Of a DNA stretch of 64,000 nt, positions 21,986 through 34,098 are shown piece after piece. The translations under genes and the position numbers were made by a program. The notes below the pieces were generated by a model. The model was not told the DNA's origin. It worked only from the letters and a program-made list of their open reading frames with translations, and did not search any database. How positions within the stretch are numbered: the first letter of the stretch is position 1; every line of letters starts with the position of its first letter. Origin of the DNA: Prostheceraeus crozeri (Eukaryota; Platyhelminthes; Polycladida; Euryleptidae); NCBI GenBank assembly GCA_907163375.1, contig CAJQUW010006162.1, positions 1 to 64,000 on the forward strand, in the 5' to 3' direction.

Positions 21986-23562
21986 TGGTGCGGCATAAAG
22001 ATCTCCCCGATTTGCCTTAGCTATGAAATGAAAAAGAAGACAGATGCAAGAATTCTTTTATATTCCAAAAGTAGTTCTTATAATGCCATTATCATATTTT
22101 CTATGCAAAACGTGTCTTCTCTTATTTGCGATTCCGATTGTCTAGGTTAACAGAAGACACTACTGAAGTGACTCATCTCCGCTCTCTTATTGGCGTTCAC
22201 GTGCCGTATAACAGCATTCTTGGAATTGCATTGTCATGGCGTGGAGAGGAAAGCATCTTGCCTTTGTTGTCGAGGAACATATCAAGAACGGTGAATCCGT
22301 GATAACGACGCAGCGCCGTTCCGTAGGCGTTTTGATCTCGGTCGTCATGCTCCTGTCCTAGAGGGAAAGACGATTCGCCTTTGGGTTTCAAATTTTAGAC
22401 TCACTAGCTCAGCTTTCAAAAGACAAAGTCCCGGCCGACCAAGGACCGCAACAGGGGTAGAGAATGTTACACTTGTGAGAGCTTCGATACAGCACTCTCC
22501 CAGGCGTTCAGCACGGAAACATGCGGCTGCCCTAGGCATGTCAGATCGAAGTGTCCGCAGAATTTTACATCAGGAACTCAACATGCATCCCTACAAAATG
22601 ATGGTCGTGCAGGAGTTGAATGAGACAGACTATGAAACCAGAACAACTTTGTGTGGAGACATTCTCAGGGAGGTTCCCCCTACAGCCGTTATGATCTGCA
22701 CCGATGAAGCGCATTTCTATTTATCGGGGATAGTTAATAAACAGAACTTTCGCTACTCGTCTGACACCAATCCTCAGGAACTTCATCAGCGACCGCTCCA
22801 CAGTCCGAAAGTTACTGTTTGGTGTGCCATAGGAAATTTCGGAGTTTGGGGTCCTTCTTTTTTTTGAAGAGGATGGTGTTACAGTAACTGTAACGTCTGA
22901 TCGTTATTGTAAAATGCTAGAGCATTTTCTCCGTCCGAAAGTCACCGATTTACTCAATGATCAGGAGGACTTGTGGTTCCAACAAGATAGTGCTACATCG
23001 CATACCTCACGCCGGTCACTCACCATCCTCCAAAATTTGTTCCCGAGTCGTTTGATCTCTTTACGAGGTGATATTGGCTGGCCTCCACGTTCGCCAGATT
23101 TGTCCCCTTCCGATTTTTTCTTGTGGGGACACATCAAATCAAAAGTCTGCAAACACCGACCAAGAAACTTGCAAGACTTAAAGACAGCAATAACACAGAA
23201 AATTGCTAACATTCCAATCGACATGGTTCGTAGTGTAATGGACAACTTTCGCGAGAGGCTTCGCTACTGCATCGACAATGACGGCCGGCACTTAAGCGAT
23301 GTAATTTTCAAAACCTAAATTGACATAATTTCATACATTTGCTGTTCTGGAATAGAAAATTTTTCATAGTTTCGTCGTCGTTTTCTTTACATACAAATTC
23401 GGTGAAATCAAAAAGTAAAATAGCAATAACGGGGCTTCAAATCGTAAAATATCATAATGGCATAACATGTACTTTTCTAGGATACAAATATTTTTCATAT
23501 CATTATCTTCGTTTACTTTTCAATACCATATAAAATCGGGGAGATCTTTTTGCCGCACCCTG
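21986..23562 (+). mobile_element. IS630/Tc1/mariner transposon, near full length
   Basis: The right TIR inverted reads CAGGGTGCGGCAAAAAG followed by ATCTCCCCGATTTT. The left end reads GGTGCGGCATAAAG plus the same ATCTCCCCGATTT. TA flanks both sides (21984-21985, 23563-23564). It encodes one transposase on the plus strand (22236-23318). It ends less than 150 bp from the stop codon of the CRAL-TRIO gene, so its right end may supply part of that gene's 3' region. Confidence 0.9.
22236..23318 (+). pseudogene. Mariner-like DDE transposase (frameshifted)
   Basis: ATG at 22236 opens MAWRGKHLAFVVEEHIKNGE, a mariner-type N-terminal helix. The next region (22475 on) gives ALGMSDRSVRRILHQEL, the second HTH. 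The first catalytic Asp is in ICTDEAHFYLSG, the second in WFQQDSATSHTS, and the third acidic residue in WPPRSPDLSPSDFFLWG. About 36 residues separate the second and third, slightly more than classical mariner. The end GRHLSDVIFKT is typical of the group. The frame breaks near 22300 and again in a run of T at about 22857-22865, so it is inactive. About 355 residues originally. Confidence 0.85.
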
Positions 23563-23709
23563 TATATCAAGTTATTTATTTACAAAATTTCACCAACCAG
23601 TGGATTATTTACAATCTAATTCTGTGAAAACAACAGATCTCGTAGACGAAAGAGGTTTATATTTCAACTACAGTATCAAAAAGTCTTTTTTCCATCTCCA
23701 AGCCTTTCT

Positions 23710-24117
23710 TCAATCTGCTTCTATTTTTGTAAATGTTCCCTTCGCTCCGTACATATCACCTGAGATATCTTGATATTCATTCAAAAATTTAAGAGTTTCC
23801 TGAGGCCGAAGAGATTCATCCACAACAATGGAATTGTATCGACTTTTCACAGAATAATATTTCGTCATTTTTTCTATCCATTTCTGCTTCAGCTCTTCCA
23901 AAGTGCCGTTGGTACCGCCGTATTCTTTCGGCAAGATCTCCGTGGCGCTGGGCATCTTCGCATGGATTTTGCTCAGATCATTCTTCACTCTGCACAGACG
24001 CTTCAAAATCTTGGGTTTTATCCATATCTTTGTCAAGTTGAAGATTATATCGAAGATGAGCGGCTCACGGTAATAATACACATCTTTATTCCGCACCGTG
24101 CTGCCCTCTTGCCAGAC
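23710..24117 (-). CDS. CRAL-TRIO domain protein, exon 2 (C-terminal half)
   Basis: It starts after a strong acceptor (pyrimidine tract then CAG|GT at 24118-24120) in phase 0, matching the donor at 26196. Text: VWQEGSTVRNKDVYYYREPL, FDIIFNLTKIWIKP, then EILPKEYGGTNGTLEELKQK. The N-x-P-x-FD-x(5)-K block and LPKEYGG are the conserved back half of CRAL-TRIO domains. It ends at the TGA at 23712-23710. TTTATT (AATAAA inverted) lies at about 23574 beside the mariner element. Confidence 0.9.
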   Translation of the reverse strand, partial: VWQEGSTVRNKDVYYYREPLIFDIIFNLTKIWIKPKILKRLCRVKNDLSKIHAKMPSATEILPKEYGGTNGTLEELKQKWIEKMTKYYSVKSRYNSIVVDESLRPQETLKFLNEYQDISGDMYGAKGTFTKIEAD

Positions 24118-26195
24118 CTGAAGGTTAAATAAGAAGAAATCAGGAACATGGGCTGGTGGTCGGTTAAATCGGCATTGGATTCTCTAAACAGCAGCATTTA
24201 CATAGCATTGAAATTCTCAATGCTTTCCATGTCTATTCGACTTTCCGATATCTGTGGTATAGACTGATCAAAACATAGAAATTAACAATACCATAGAAAG
24301 TGTACTATTATCTACTTCTATGGATCAAAAAGTCGAACAAGTGAAATGGCTATGTGACCTAGCTATCGCTAGCAATGATATCGACATATCGCTGTTGTCG
24401 CGACAATATCTCATATGTGATTTCAAGGTCATTGTTTAATACCTGCTATTTGTCAGATTACCAACTTTTTAGTAGAAGCAAAAGCTGTCTGTAGATTGTA
24501 ATTCTTATTGAAAAGGGAAACCATCTTAGCATGCGGCTTTTAGCATCCTTCTATTATCATCGAGACATTTTCAAATACAAATTGAATCCAAGAACGGGCT
24601 GCAATTGGGTGTAATTCATTCTATGAATGCACATGTGAGATGTATTCCTTGCTAGCGCATACACATGTGCGATGAAATTAGGTGCTAACATTTCAGGCAC
24701 AAACTTTTAAGTAATTTTTCCTTAAGATTTAAGTTGTAATAGTCGCTGAAAATTTGATACAGGATTTGGGTAAGCATTAATATAACATATATCGAAGAGA
24801 ACTAAAATTTCTAAAAATGGACATGTGCGATATTGCCGCGACAATGACAACAACAAAAATATGTCACATTTTATTCACTTGCGCTTTTGTCATCTCTCTG
24901 CATAATAAATAAATGATAATTGTATCATTCATGGACTCATTCAAAAAAATTCTGCACTCATTTTGAAAATCGAGTCGCTTTGTAAAAGTCATCACAGAAA
25001 TTATTTGCAAGCATTGTAGCGACATTGCGACTAATTTTCAAAATAAACAATACTAGTGCAGTGGGCAAAATGCGAAACCTCTTTTGGTTAACGCTAGAAA
25101 CTGAAGGCACAGGACGTGAATGCCACAGCAGCTATAAAACCGGTATAGTCCTGCATGCTTGCAAAGCAAATAAAAACATCATTAAAATAGGCACATTTAC
25201 AGGAGAATTATGACTGCACTTATTCAACGATAGGACAAAAACAGAAAGAAGTGGTAGTCAGCAAAATATGGTTTAAAATGTTACTATGCAGTTAAGTTCT
25301 CGTATATTCTTGAGGAAGTATTATGTTGGATTCGACTTCTCCACGCACTTTAATAAGTCGTCAGAGTCACACTGGTGTGGCAAATCAAGAGCTCAGTGAG
25401 GAAGGGGAATCACATGTTGCTTTATGGCCTTTTGAAGGTTAGTGGCACTTAATCTCAAAACTTTGCTGTAGAAATCGAAGGCTATAGCCTTTGAGGCAGA
25501 GAATTAGACAGGTCGTCTCTTCTTCTGTTTGACTAGAAAGGAAACATTGGCACATGTAGCGCTAATGAAATAGCACAGCCTGCTGACATAATACCATAGC
25601 AATAGAACAAGGAGTAGCCATTAAACACCCCAAATTGTGCAAAGTTTCAGTGACTGTTATCAAACGGATCACACAGCAAAGAGACACATTCGACGTCAAG
25701 ATCTACAGAGAAGTCTGTGAACGTTTTTTCGTGCGCCTGCTGACTTTTTTAATAATGATCGGAGCGCCCAACATCATCGAAAAAACTATTGCAAAATGAT
25801 CTGAATTCTTTGAATCTGAAGTAATCGTGGCGATCGGAACATTGTGAAGGAATTCACAGCAATCCGCAAGCGACGCACGACTATTTTTCCTATCTCTGCA
25901 AGGCCTTAAAAATTTCTTTTTGCCCACTTAGTAAGTTCCTGTATGTGCCATCTGTTTTGAATCAGTTTGCACTTCTAGCAAAGTGATACACCTAAAGAAT
26001 CTAATTCTGTGGATGGAGGAGTATCTACTACGAACTTGTGCTCAAGCTACAAACTTAATTCATGCTCAAGTCACAGATGGTGACATACATAAATGCGTGG
26101 TTTGACATGCATCACATTGATACCATAATGTCCCTGCCGAGAATGAGAGGGTTCGTTGATTATCAGCTGTGGCTGTCTAGTGACTGTCTCATTAC
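24118..26195 (-). other. Intron of the CRAL-TRIO gene
   Basis: The GT/AG ends agree in phase with both exons. It is AT-rich and contains family A copy A2 (25497-26011). No other gene is seen. Confidence 0.8.
25497..26011. mobile_element. Family A, copy A2 (515 bp, hAT-like MITE)
   Basis: Ends CAGAGAATTAGAC and TCTAATTCTGTG. The flanks ctttgagg and gatggagg match at 5 of 8, an eroded duplication. It is the cleanest full-length member and serves as reference for A1, A3 and A5. On the minus strand it keeps an open frame of ~74 residues (25927-25703) shared with the other copies. Confidence 0.85.
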
Positions 26196-26792
26196 CTTTG
26201 TGTTGTCTTTGAGCGCCTTATGATCCGCCAACATGGCATCAAAATGCTTCTTTGAAAATCCATCGAAATCCAAGATTGCGGTGACTCCTGCAATCTGTGC
26301 TCTCTCGTCCTCCAACAGCACTTCTGAAGCCATCCATAGATAAACCAACGAGTCCGCGTATGACATCTCCGCAGGGTCCCAAGACTTGGTAGACACGATA
26401 GCGACTATCTCTCCTTTGCTGTTGTATCCACAGGGAATGACGAAATCAAAGTACTTCTTTACAGCGTTCTCCATGGTCAGATGATTAAATATAGACATCG
26501 CTCCTCGGGTTTTAGAGCCTCGAAGTGTACAGAAATTGTCCAGACGACTCTGTGCGGACTCATGATCAAATTTGGCAACTCTAAGGAAGCGAAGGAGGAA
26601 GGCATCATCATCAGGGCAGTTCTGAATGTGGCGGCACTGTTTCAGCCAATTTCTCAGACTTGCGATGTGCGCAAGAACTTTCTTGGGATCTTCTTTTAGT
26701 TCCTTCTTAGCTGTCTCGATGTAGATGGGCTCGAGACCCTCATAGTTGTAAGACATGACTGAGCTGTGTCCTTGAGGTCGTGATCTCGCCAT
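26196..26792 (-). CDS. CRAL-TRIO domain lipid-transfer protein (clavesin/alpha-TTP-like), exon 1
   Basis: The CDS is complement(join(23710..24117,26196..26792)), 334 residues, a normal length for clavesin/alpha-tocopherol-transfer-like proteins. I chose the ATG at 26790-26792 because an acceptor lies 40 bases upstream (TTTACAG|GAC at 26834), so the first part is 5' leader. Residues ~60-75 (DDDAFLLRFLRVAKFDHESA) are the CRAL-TRIO N-terminal helix region, and from ~130 the lipid-binding domain begins (GEIVAIVSTKSWDPAEM; GVTAILDFDGFSKKHF). The donor CAAAG|GTAATG falls at 26196 in phase 0. Such proteins shuttle hydrophobic ligands, often with phosphoinositides, in the cytosol. The ligand cannot be told from sequence. 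The 2-kb intron carries repeat A2. Confidence 0.9.
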
Positions 26793-26833
26793 CTTTATAA
26801 TACGGCCATGCTTCAATTCACTTCGGTTTCGTC

Positions 26834-27590
26834 CTGTAAAGATTATGCTATCACAGTTCAATCATTGAGTCTGCAAGACAATTGGTGCACAGTGAAGTGA
26901 CTCGGCAACCTTGTAATGTATCAAAGGTCATCTCTGTATCATGTATCTGTGGCTGCGGTTGAACTTCACCTGATAATTGATGCCGGTAAGAGAACAGCTT
27001 TGCACCGACGTTTCGCTTTGTTTAAGTAGTGAAAGGACTAGAATGTACAACCACTGGCTAACATGCTGCCCGAAATTCTCACACGATTCCACAAAATATT
27101 TTGCCATCAATACAAGATCGCATAGTGAAAATTAAAATGCTGGTAGACGTAATTTTGCTATTTCATAAGGCAAGTATTGTCATATCCTACGTTCGTCTTA
27201 CTCAGTCGAAAAAATCTTCGAAAATCTCATTAAAAGTCGTTCGGGTGGCTAATAGTAACACTTTGATTCAAGGAGTTTCCATTGGTAACTCAGAATAGAT
27301 CCACGAAACTAAGATGCGAAAATAGCTACTTTGAGAAATACTAAATGAAGACACATATCTATCTGGTTGCAATTTTTATTTTATGTGGAATTGCGCGAGG
27401 TTTTCGTGCGCCATGTTGATGACAATTTCAGCTGCTCAGCTAGGAGCCTATATCTATATCAATGTTGCTATATCTTAAGAAGAATCTAATCACTAAATGA
27501 TGAATTTGTTTCGCTACGCAAGACGATGTCTTGTAGGTAAACTTATCAAAAGGAATTTATACATAAAGAGAAATGATAATAATCGTGAAT
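26834..27590. other. Upstream of the CRAL-TRIO gene, no further exon recognised
   Basis: A 5' leader exon and promoter should lie upstream on the minus strand, but I see no TATA box or leader exon that I could defend. Confidence 0.4.
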
Positions 27591-27599
27591 AAGTCTCAT

Positions 27600-28025
27600 A
27601 GATCATCAACTGGACGACATCAAACAGTAGAACATTCTATAGAATGCATCCCAACAACGTCGTCAGCCGAGGACCAATCGCGAGTGTCGCTTGCCTGGGT
27701 GGCGAGGTCCACTAAGGATGATCAGTCCTTAGCCGTTGTTGAATGGAAGCTTTGCACGGCTCCATATCCATGCAGATCCTCTCATCGCTGTTGCACTCAG
27801 CTCTTTCTCTACTTTCGTGACCTCTTTCCCGAATCCTAAGCTCTTCAAAGATCGCACCATCGAGTGTCCGACAAAGCCGCGGCAACCGACTTCTACCGGC
27901 TACATGCTGACCGTCCATCCCTTCCTCCTACACTCTTCCTCCAACTCTTCTTATCGATCCATCTTTCTCTCATGTGCCTCTTCCAGTCGATCCTCCCATG
28001 GCACTGCAAATATCTATGTTAAGGG
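27600..28025 (-). mobile_element. LINE remnant (ORF C-terminus, VPWE/VEVGCRGF type)
   Basis: Read on the minus strand from ~28000: VPWEDRLEEAHERK, EELEEECRRKGWTVSM, PVEVGCRGFVGHSM. These are the closing blocks of a LINE ORF group (ELTVPWE, AH-RK-KY-EL, GW, VEVGCRGF) also seen at 51075-51700. Several stops break it. The segment is GC-richer than its neighbours. Confidence 0.7.
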
Positions 28026-28309
28026 CTCTTGATTCATCGGTGAGTGTGACGAACGATGTTACATAATTATGGAGACACTATTATGAAAGAAAGTATCATG
28101 ATCAGCTACCTGCTCGTGACGCAAGGAACAAACTCATTAAGCGTCGACTTTTTCATGAAGACAACCACTATAAAAAGGATCATAAAATTTCCTTTGATAA
28201 TCAGCCTAATTTCCGCTTAGTTGGGATGCTAAATAGCAAATATTCCTTCCTTTTGATATCCAACTTGCTTCATGCTACTTCACTATGCGACAAGCCGAAC
28301 ATTTTCTTT

Positions 28310-28445
28310 CAAAGACTGCGAAGATCTTACATTTTCTGACAAGAAAATGCAAGATCATTGTTTGACAAGAAAATCTAAGATCTTGCTAAGATCTTACATT
28401 TTCTGGAAGCATCTTCCTGAAACCTAAGATTCTGACATCATCTTT
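28310..28445. repeat. Left subterminal repeats of the CACTA element
   Basis: At least six direct and inverted copies of AAGATCTTACATTTTCTG-like or CAAGAAAATCTAAGATC-like units occur in 135 bp. These are likely transposase-binding sites, mirrored at 34350-34520. Confidence 0.8.
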
Positions 28446-28449
28446 GGAA

Positions 28450-30225
28450 TAATTTTCCATGTTTTCCTTTTTAATTATTAAGATCAACACTTGCTAAAAA
28501 ATCATCGTGCCTTCGTGGAGGTTTCATGCCGAAAATGTGACAAAAATACAACAAATAGCAGTCTTGTTTAAAATTTTCGAACCTGGGTTTATCCCTCAAT
28601 TCACTTTCCGTTTCGTTGATTTTGCATTCATAAAGAAGTTCCTCCGTTTCATTACTTTTCATTCGTGATAAAGAAAGTTCTCCGTTTCCTTCTTGACTTT
28701 GCGTACATCGAAAGAGAGTTGTCTACTTCTTTGAGCTCGTTGCGCCACTAAGAAGGTTCTCAACTTCGCTGACTCAACTAACGTCCTAAAGAGAGTAAGT
28801 ACAAGACAGGAATTGTATCTATTGTTAACGTAGAATTGCTGCTTGCAAATGAACCACAATGATCTTGATTAAGTGAAATACTTTGTCACTTTGAGGATTT
28901 CATTCATGTGAAATCATAGAATAAGTAGATTGAGGAAGATCTGTGGATGCATGCAGATCCAGAGCATTTTCTAGTAAAATATCCATTTCTTGAACATAAA
29001 GGCGAATCTTGCGTGTGTATCAATAGGTCATACATGTTTGTAAAAAAGATTGAGAAGAATACTTAATAATGAAACATTTCATCCAAAATAATGATTTGGT
29101 TTTAATCAAATGATACATGACAACAAATAAATAAAAGATTTGAAATATTGTGTAAGTTAAGAGGTAACAGGAGAACATTGGAAAATTCCCAGTTGAATGA
29201 CGTTTGTCTGACCAATTTTGATGCAATTTTTCGGCTGATAGTGAAAAATTTGGAAAGGGAAGCTCTGAAGTATCTGTTTATGTCATGAAGTCAAAAGAGT
29301 GTGTGTGGAATGATGTAGACTACAGATGTAACACACAAACTAGTAAAGAAATATTCGAGCACTGATTGATCTATTGAGCTGAGGTAATGCAGAAATATTG
29401 GCTATTCAAGTATCTTAGAACAAGGCTATGCATTCTAGGGTCGATGAACTTCATCGTTGAATCGATGTATAAGTTACGAAAAAAATCAGGGTGCTGCAAT
29501 GTCATCTGAATTGATCTAATTTCTGATGTTATATAAACAACTGGAATATCTTATATTTTTATAGATGCTTGATTTGTGTTTTGATCAGTCAGCATGTCGT
29601 CTCTCATTTTGATGTGCTTTGAAAATCCTTCCTATTGATACATCGTAATGTGCAGGTCATCTCGACGAGTATAGGGCACTAATGCAATTATCAGCCATAT
29701 CAATAGTCTGGATAGCATTGTTGACAAGACTGGATGGTGGCTATTGACATTTCCAAATAAATTTCCAATGTTTTCTGAAAGTTGAGCATGTTTTGAACAG
29801 CACGCCGTTTTCTCCGTCAGGATGTAAAGTTTGAATTGGCGTGAGACCGACAATAAGAAGTTGCTCAACTCTCACACAGCAAAAAATTGACCTGAAGGTG
29901 TCCTGCAGTTGATCTAATTGCATCGGTATTGGTTCGATGATATGATATCTAAAGTGTTTCGCCTGTTTTAACTCCGAAAAATAATTGCAAATGGTTAAGC
30001 TGCAGTTGGACCTGTGTTCATTTTACTTTATTGAAATGTAGACATATAGAGCACATTAAGATCTCAATCTCAGCGACCAAGCTAGGGCTAACGTATGTCT
30101 CCAATTTGTTTAATCCCGAATATCGCCGGTCGCCCAAGGCAAATTTTATTTCTATAGTTGGTCTACACTTTGTTAGAGGAGTCTGACCTGGCAACTCCTC
30201 TGAGCTCCTCTGAATACTGTACTGT
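28450..30225. other. CACTA left interior, no gene seen
   Basis: AT-rich sequence between the subterminal repeats and the transposase start. Presumably 5' leader and regulatory sequence of the element. Confidence 0.4.
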
Positions 30226-30339
30226 TAGTTGTGTCACAACTGTTTTGACAGAATGATCGTGCCAAATAAAAGCGTGTGGGGGTTGATTAGGCCTATTGTT
30301 CTATTCGACATATTTGTTCAAAATTGTGACACATCAAAT

Positions 30340-31737
30340 ATGGACGAATCAGAAATCACAGTAGAGGAATCTTCAATCGCCAAAAATGATCCTACATCTG
30401 TTGGTAGCAATACCATGTCAAGTGATACAAATGAGTGTGTTTCATCCAATTCCAGCTCTGATCATTCAGATAGCGATGATTCGGATAGAAGCTTCTTATA
30501 TGATGACAATTGTGATAATGAATATTTAGAATGTTCTAACTTGGTCGGTAATGGAGATGTCGAGGAAACAGCGGCACTGTACTACAACCTAGCCAGCAAC
30601 GATATCTCACAAAGAAGTTATGATAAATTGGCAGCTGTTATGAAGGTACGGATAAGTTATTAATCCTCATTTGACATGAACTGTTTGTTTGGCTTAGCGG
30701 TTGAATGGATTGGATGTAACTGGTGGCAGTTGGCGCGACCCAAGTTTTCAAATTCAGCTGATATTACTCTACCATCTGTAACGAAGCTCATTCCTTTTCA
30801 GGCTGTCAAAAATGTGGACTTGCCTACCTCACGAAGTTTATTCAGTCGCATGATGCAAACAATTTCCACTTCAAATTACATATCGTCCGAATTTATATGT
30901 TCGGCATGTGGTTTATCTGATGACATAAAATGCAGCTGTGGAGGGAAATGTTCATCTTTGTTCCATATTGATTTGAGAAAGCAAATGGAATACATCATCC
31001 AATATTCATTCGAGAAAATAATTGCCTATAATGACATCCTAGTGGCTAAGAGGAACACCGACGTTCTTTCATCAGTGCTGACAAATGAAGAAAGACGCGC
31101 TCAACTAAGCGGTGACACCCTGAACATCTACATTATGTTGTCCACGGATGGTGCATCGTTGCTGCGTACTTCGAAACATACATTGTGGCCGTTGCATGCT
31201 ATTATTTTGAATTTGTCTGCGTTTAATCGACAAAAGATGGATAATATGATACTTCTGTCACTATGGGAGGGACCTACCAAACCAAAATGGGATTTTTTCT
31301 TGCGCCAAGCTGTTCGACAATTAAAATATGAATCCTCATTTACAGTTAGATACAATTGCAAGGACATAAGAGTGATTGTTCATACACTGGCTTCCATTTC
31401 AGATTTGCCAGCAACAGCTGGGCTTTTGAACATTGTTCAGTATAATGGAGCGTATGGATGTCCTAAATGCAAAGTGAAGGGTGAAGTGACTCGTGTTGAT
31501 GGAGGCTTTGCGAGAACTTATCCCCTTGAAATCGGAGATGGAATGGAAGACAACGAATATGCTTATTATTCGTCACTAGCAGAGAGTTCCGGGAACTCGA
31601 TATTCGGCATAAAAGGCAGTACTCCTGAAGTCAAAGAAACAAGAACAGATTCGGAACATAGAGGTTGTCCGCACGTCTTCTCTACTAAGGACACCACGTC
31701 AGACGCCCGTATCTCCCTCTTTGAGATGGCCAGATGA
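30340..31737 (+). pseudogene. CACTA transposase (TNP2/Transposase_21 type), 3' part deleted
   Basis: Exon 1 (30340-30645) starts MDESEITVEE and is acidic and Ser-rich (SSDHSDSDDSDRSFLYDD), ending LAAVMK|GTACGG in phase 0. Exon 2 starts after TTTTCAG at 30802: AVKNVDLPTSRSLFSRMM, a CSACG...CSCGGKC zinc-binding pair of clusters, then STDGASLLRTSKHTLWPLHA, LLSLWEGPTKPKWDFFLRQA, SDLPATAGLLNIVQYNGAYG and CPKCKVKGE. The DG-x(4)-S-x(3)-WP, GLW-G-KP and DLPA blocks identify the EnSpm TNP2 family. After SIFGIKGS the usual further ~400 residues, with the DYMH-LLG block, are missing: unrelated text runs to the stop at 31737. An internal deletion at about 31620 is the simplest reading. Confidence 0.85.
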
Positions 31738-34098
31738 GACAGACGGCCGGTGCTACGACTTGTGCAAGATCACCGCTGCAGGAAGTCTGCTGCGACACAG
31801 CAGCTTTGCCTTCCCAACCCACAACCAATGCGACGAAAATTAAAAAATCTCCTTTATTGATGCAATTGGTCGAGATCAATAAATCTATCTTATCAGAACT
31901 GAGGATTATCAAGGAAACGAATCGTAAGTTCTGCCATTCTCAAATGCTTGGTTTCAATGCTGGTTTTATTTCTTCAATGTCGATGGAATCACAAAAAAAT
32001 CAAATCAGTGGTATAATTGTTGTCAAACGTATATTTGAAACGCTCAGCTTGATGAACAAAATATGCAGCCGACATTTTCATTGCATGATAGATATTGTTA
32101 ACTAACATTGAGAGCCAAAAGCTTACTAGCTACTGCTATCTTCCGGAAAACTATGGTAGCATTACTGTAAACCTACCTTACTTATTAAGACCGACAGGGA
32201 AACTTCCAAAATAACTAAGTTCTTTGTGTTTTGAAAAGTTACTTGCACGCATGTGTACATTGATTGCAGTGAAAATGCTAACTTTGATGGAGGAAAAAAA
32301 CAAACCGACCAAGGTTAAGCACAAGTCATACGTAAGTTCAATTTTCGCCCTGCATGAGCATGACTATACTTTTGATCGCCATCATTATGTTTCTTGCTGT
32401 TTTTCTGCAATTGCATGGGTGTGTTCATCTTTGAATTTTTCTGAATTTTGGCGCCGGATAATTTGTATCGGACCTTAATCAAAAGGGAGTCCTCTCGTCT
32501 GGTCGTCTATAGATCATGACTTCCCATCAGCACTGGTCGAAACGATATCTGTTTGTTAAATTGATGATATTCCATTGTCATTATTCTATGATTTCGAAGG
32601 AGAGAAAAATAGAGGATCAAACAGGGAAGCATATTTTTTCTGATAAATTAGAGCATGCATGACACTGTGCTTAGATTTTCATCAATTTGTGAAAATATGC
32701 TACTGTACAAGTATTTTGACAAAATAACTGAATTTCAGGTCATCAAAAACTATATTAATGAGGATGTGGATATTGCGAAGCTGTATGCTGCAGATGAACG
32801 GCAGATGGCCTGGAAAATTTTGAATATATTGATGAAGGACGTGCGCGGGAAAATTATGGAGCCGCAGAAAAAAACTGATGAGTCTCGATTGATTCCATCA
32901 GAGATCGTCAGTCAGCTAAAACGTAAGTACAGTTGTAAAATATATTAAATCTGAGTGTTACTAATCGTCAAAATATAGCGTAGGCTTCATAACCATTGCG
33001 AATAGCCGGCGTATATCTCAATATTGCACATTGATCTCAATCAAAATGATTCGGCTTTGAACATTAGCTGGTCAAAAAAATTGAATTGTTAATGCTTCTA
33101 GTTTTGGTGTTTGGTGATTTCTCAGCTTTTTTTCTTAGGCCTACGCGTGTCATGTCTACATATAATGCGCAAAATCCACAATCATGCTCTTATTGATTAC
33201 AATGATGAATATTTTGTGAGTCATAGCATTAATGCTCTTACGAATGCTCTTCTATCATGAATAATGTTACTAATCTTAGAATTCTGAAAGTCCATGAAAA
33301 TTTTACTGTCAGAAACTAACATGTATTTTTCATATCAAACATATGCTATCATTTTTGCCAATAAAAATCTCAAACTGTGAATTTGTTATTTGATTTCGAT
33401 TATTCATGAACTGAAGCTATAGATCTGACACATAAAATCTAGTAAAGTTGAACAGTAGAGTAATGAATAAAGGTAATTCAATGTGCCCCACAAATGGTGC
33501 ACATTGAGCCACTTTGGTAAACATTTCAAAATTAAAATTGTGAGGAGATGAAATATCAGAGAAACAGCTCAGATTATAACTTAGCATGCTCTAAACTTCT
33601 CATCCGAGTTTTATTGTGGCCCATTTGATTTAGAATATTAAAACAGTTGAGAAAAGTTAAAAAACATGCTCAATTTGCCCCACCCTCCCTTTTGTCACTT
33701 GCATGTTGCGCAGCAGAAAAAGCTAAGTCACAGTGAAATGCAGATTTTCTTTAAATGTTTGGTAGTCTTCTTAGTATTCAATGATCTATTTAATTATTAA
33801 CCGACTCGCATTAAAGCTGGATATGTCTGAGATTTATTCAAGATTTTGATTATTATTCTGACTGATAAAAACTTCGTTATTCAATGATTGAACAAATTTA
33901 GCATTGAAAGGGAATTCGCAGGCCGTCATTATCATTGAAGATGCACTAAGAAAACATGAAATGATTGCAGATCAGCGGCTCAAAAGAATATTCTTTTTAA
34001 TTTCAGATCATGTGGACAACATGTTCGGAGAATATGATTGGGACGTTATCAGACGTTCCATAAACCAAAGAATTCGTGATTTGGAGAAAAGGTCTTGA
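31726..34098 (+). CDS. Second CACTA-borne gene, spliced, unknown function (5' end incomplete)
   Basis: Four exons fit GT/AG rules with matching phases: 31726-31923 (ends AATC|GTAAGT), 32270-32331, 32739-32922 and 33902-34098. The reading contains PLLMQLVEINKSILSELRII, LTLMEEKNKPTKVKHKSY, NEDVDIAKLYAADERQMAWK, ESRLIPSEIVSQLK and finally AVIIIEDALRKHEMIADQRL and EYDWDVIRRSINQRI before a stop. It is helical, basic and has no membrane segment. I do not recognise the family. In plant CACTA elements the second protein binds subterminal repeats, so a DNA-binding role is a guess from position only. The start exon is not clear and may have been lost with the transposase 3' end. Confidence 0.55.
33474..33692. 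repeat. MITE-like repeat C, copy 2
   Basis: Matches 8326-8547 along its whole length (GCACATTGAGCCACTTTGG; AATTAAAATTGTGAGGAGAT; AATTTGCCCCACCC). It lies in the last intron of the CACTA second gene. Confidence 0.75.

Noticed and set aside
22961-23245. Minus-strand frame of 94 codons
   Set aside because: Antisense to the mariner-like transposase catalytic region.
30676-30801. Open frame upstream of CACTA exon 2 (MNCLFGLAVEWIGCNWW)
   Set aside because: Better explained as intron: donor 30646 and acceptor 30801 agree in phase and join family text cleanly.
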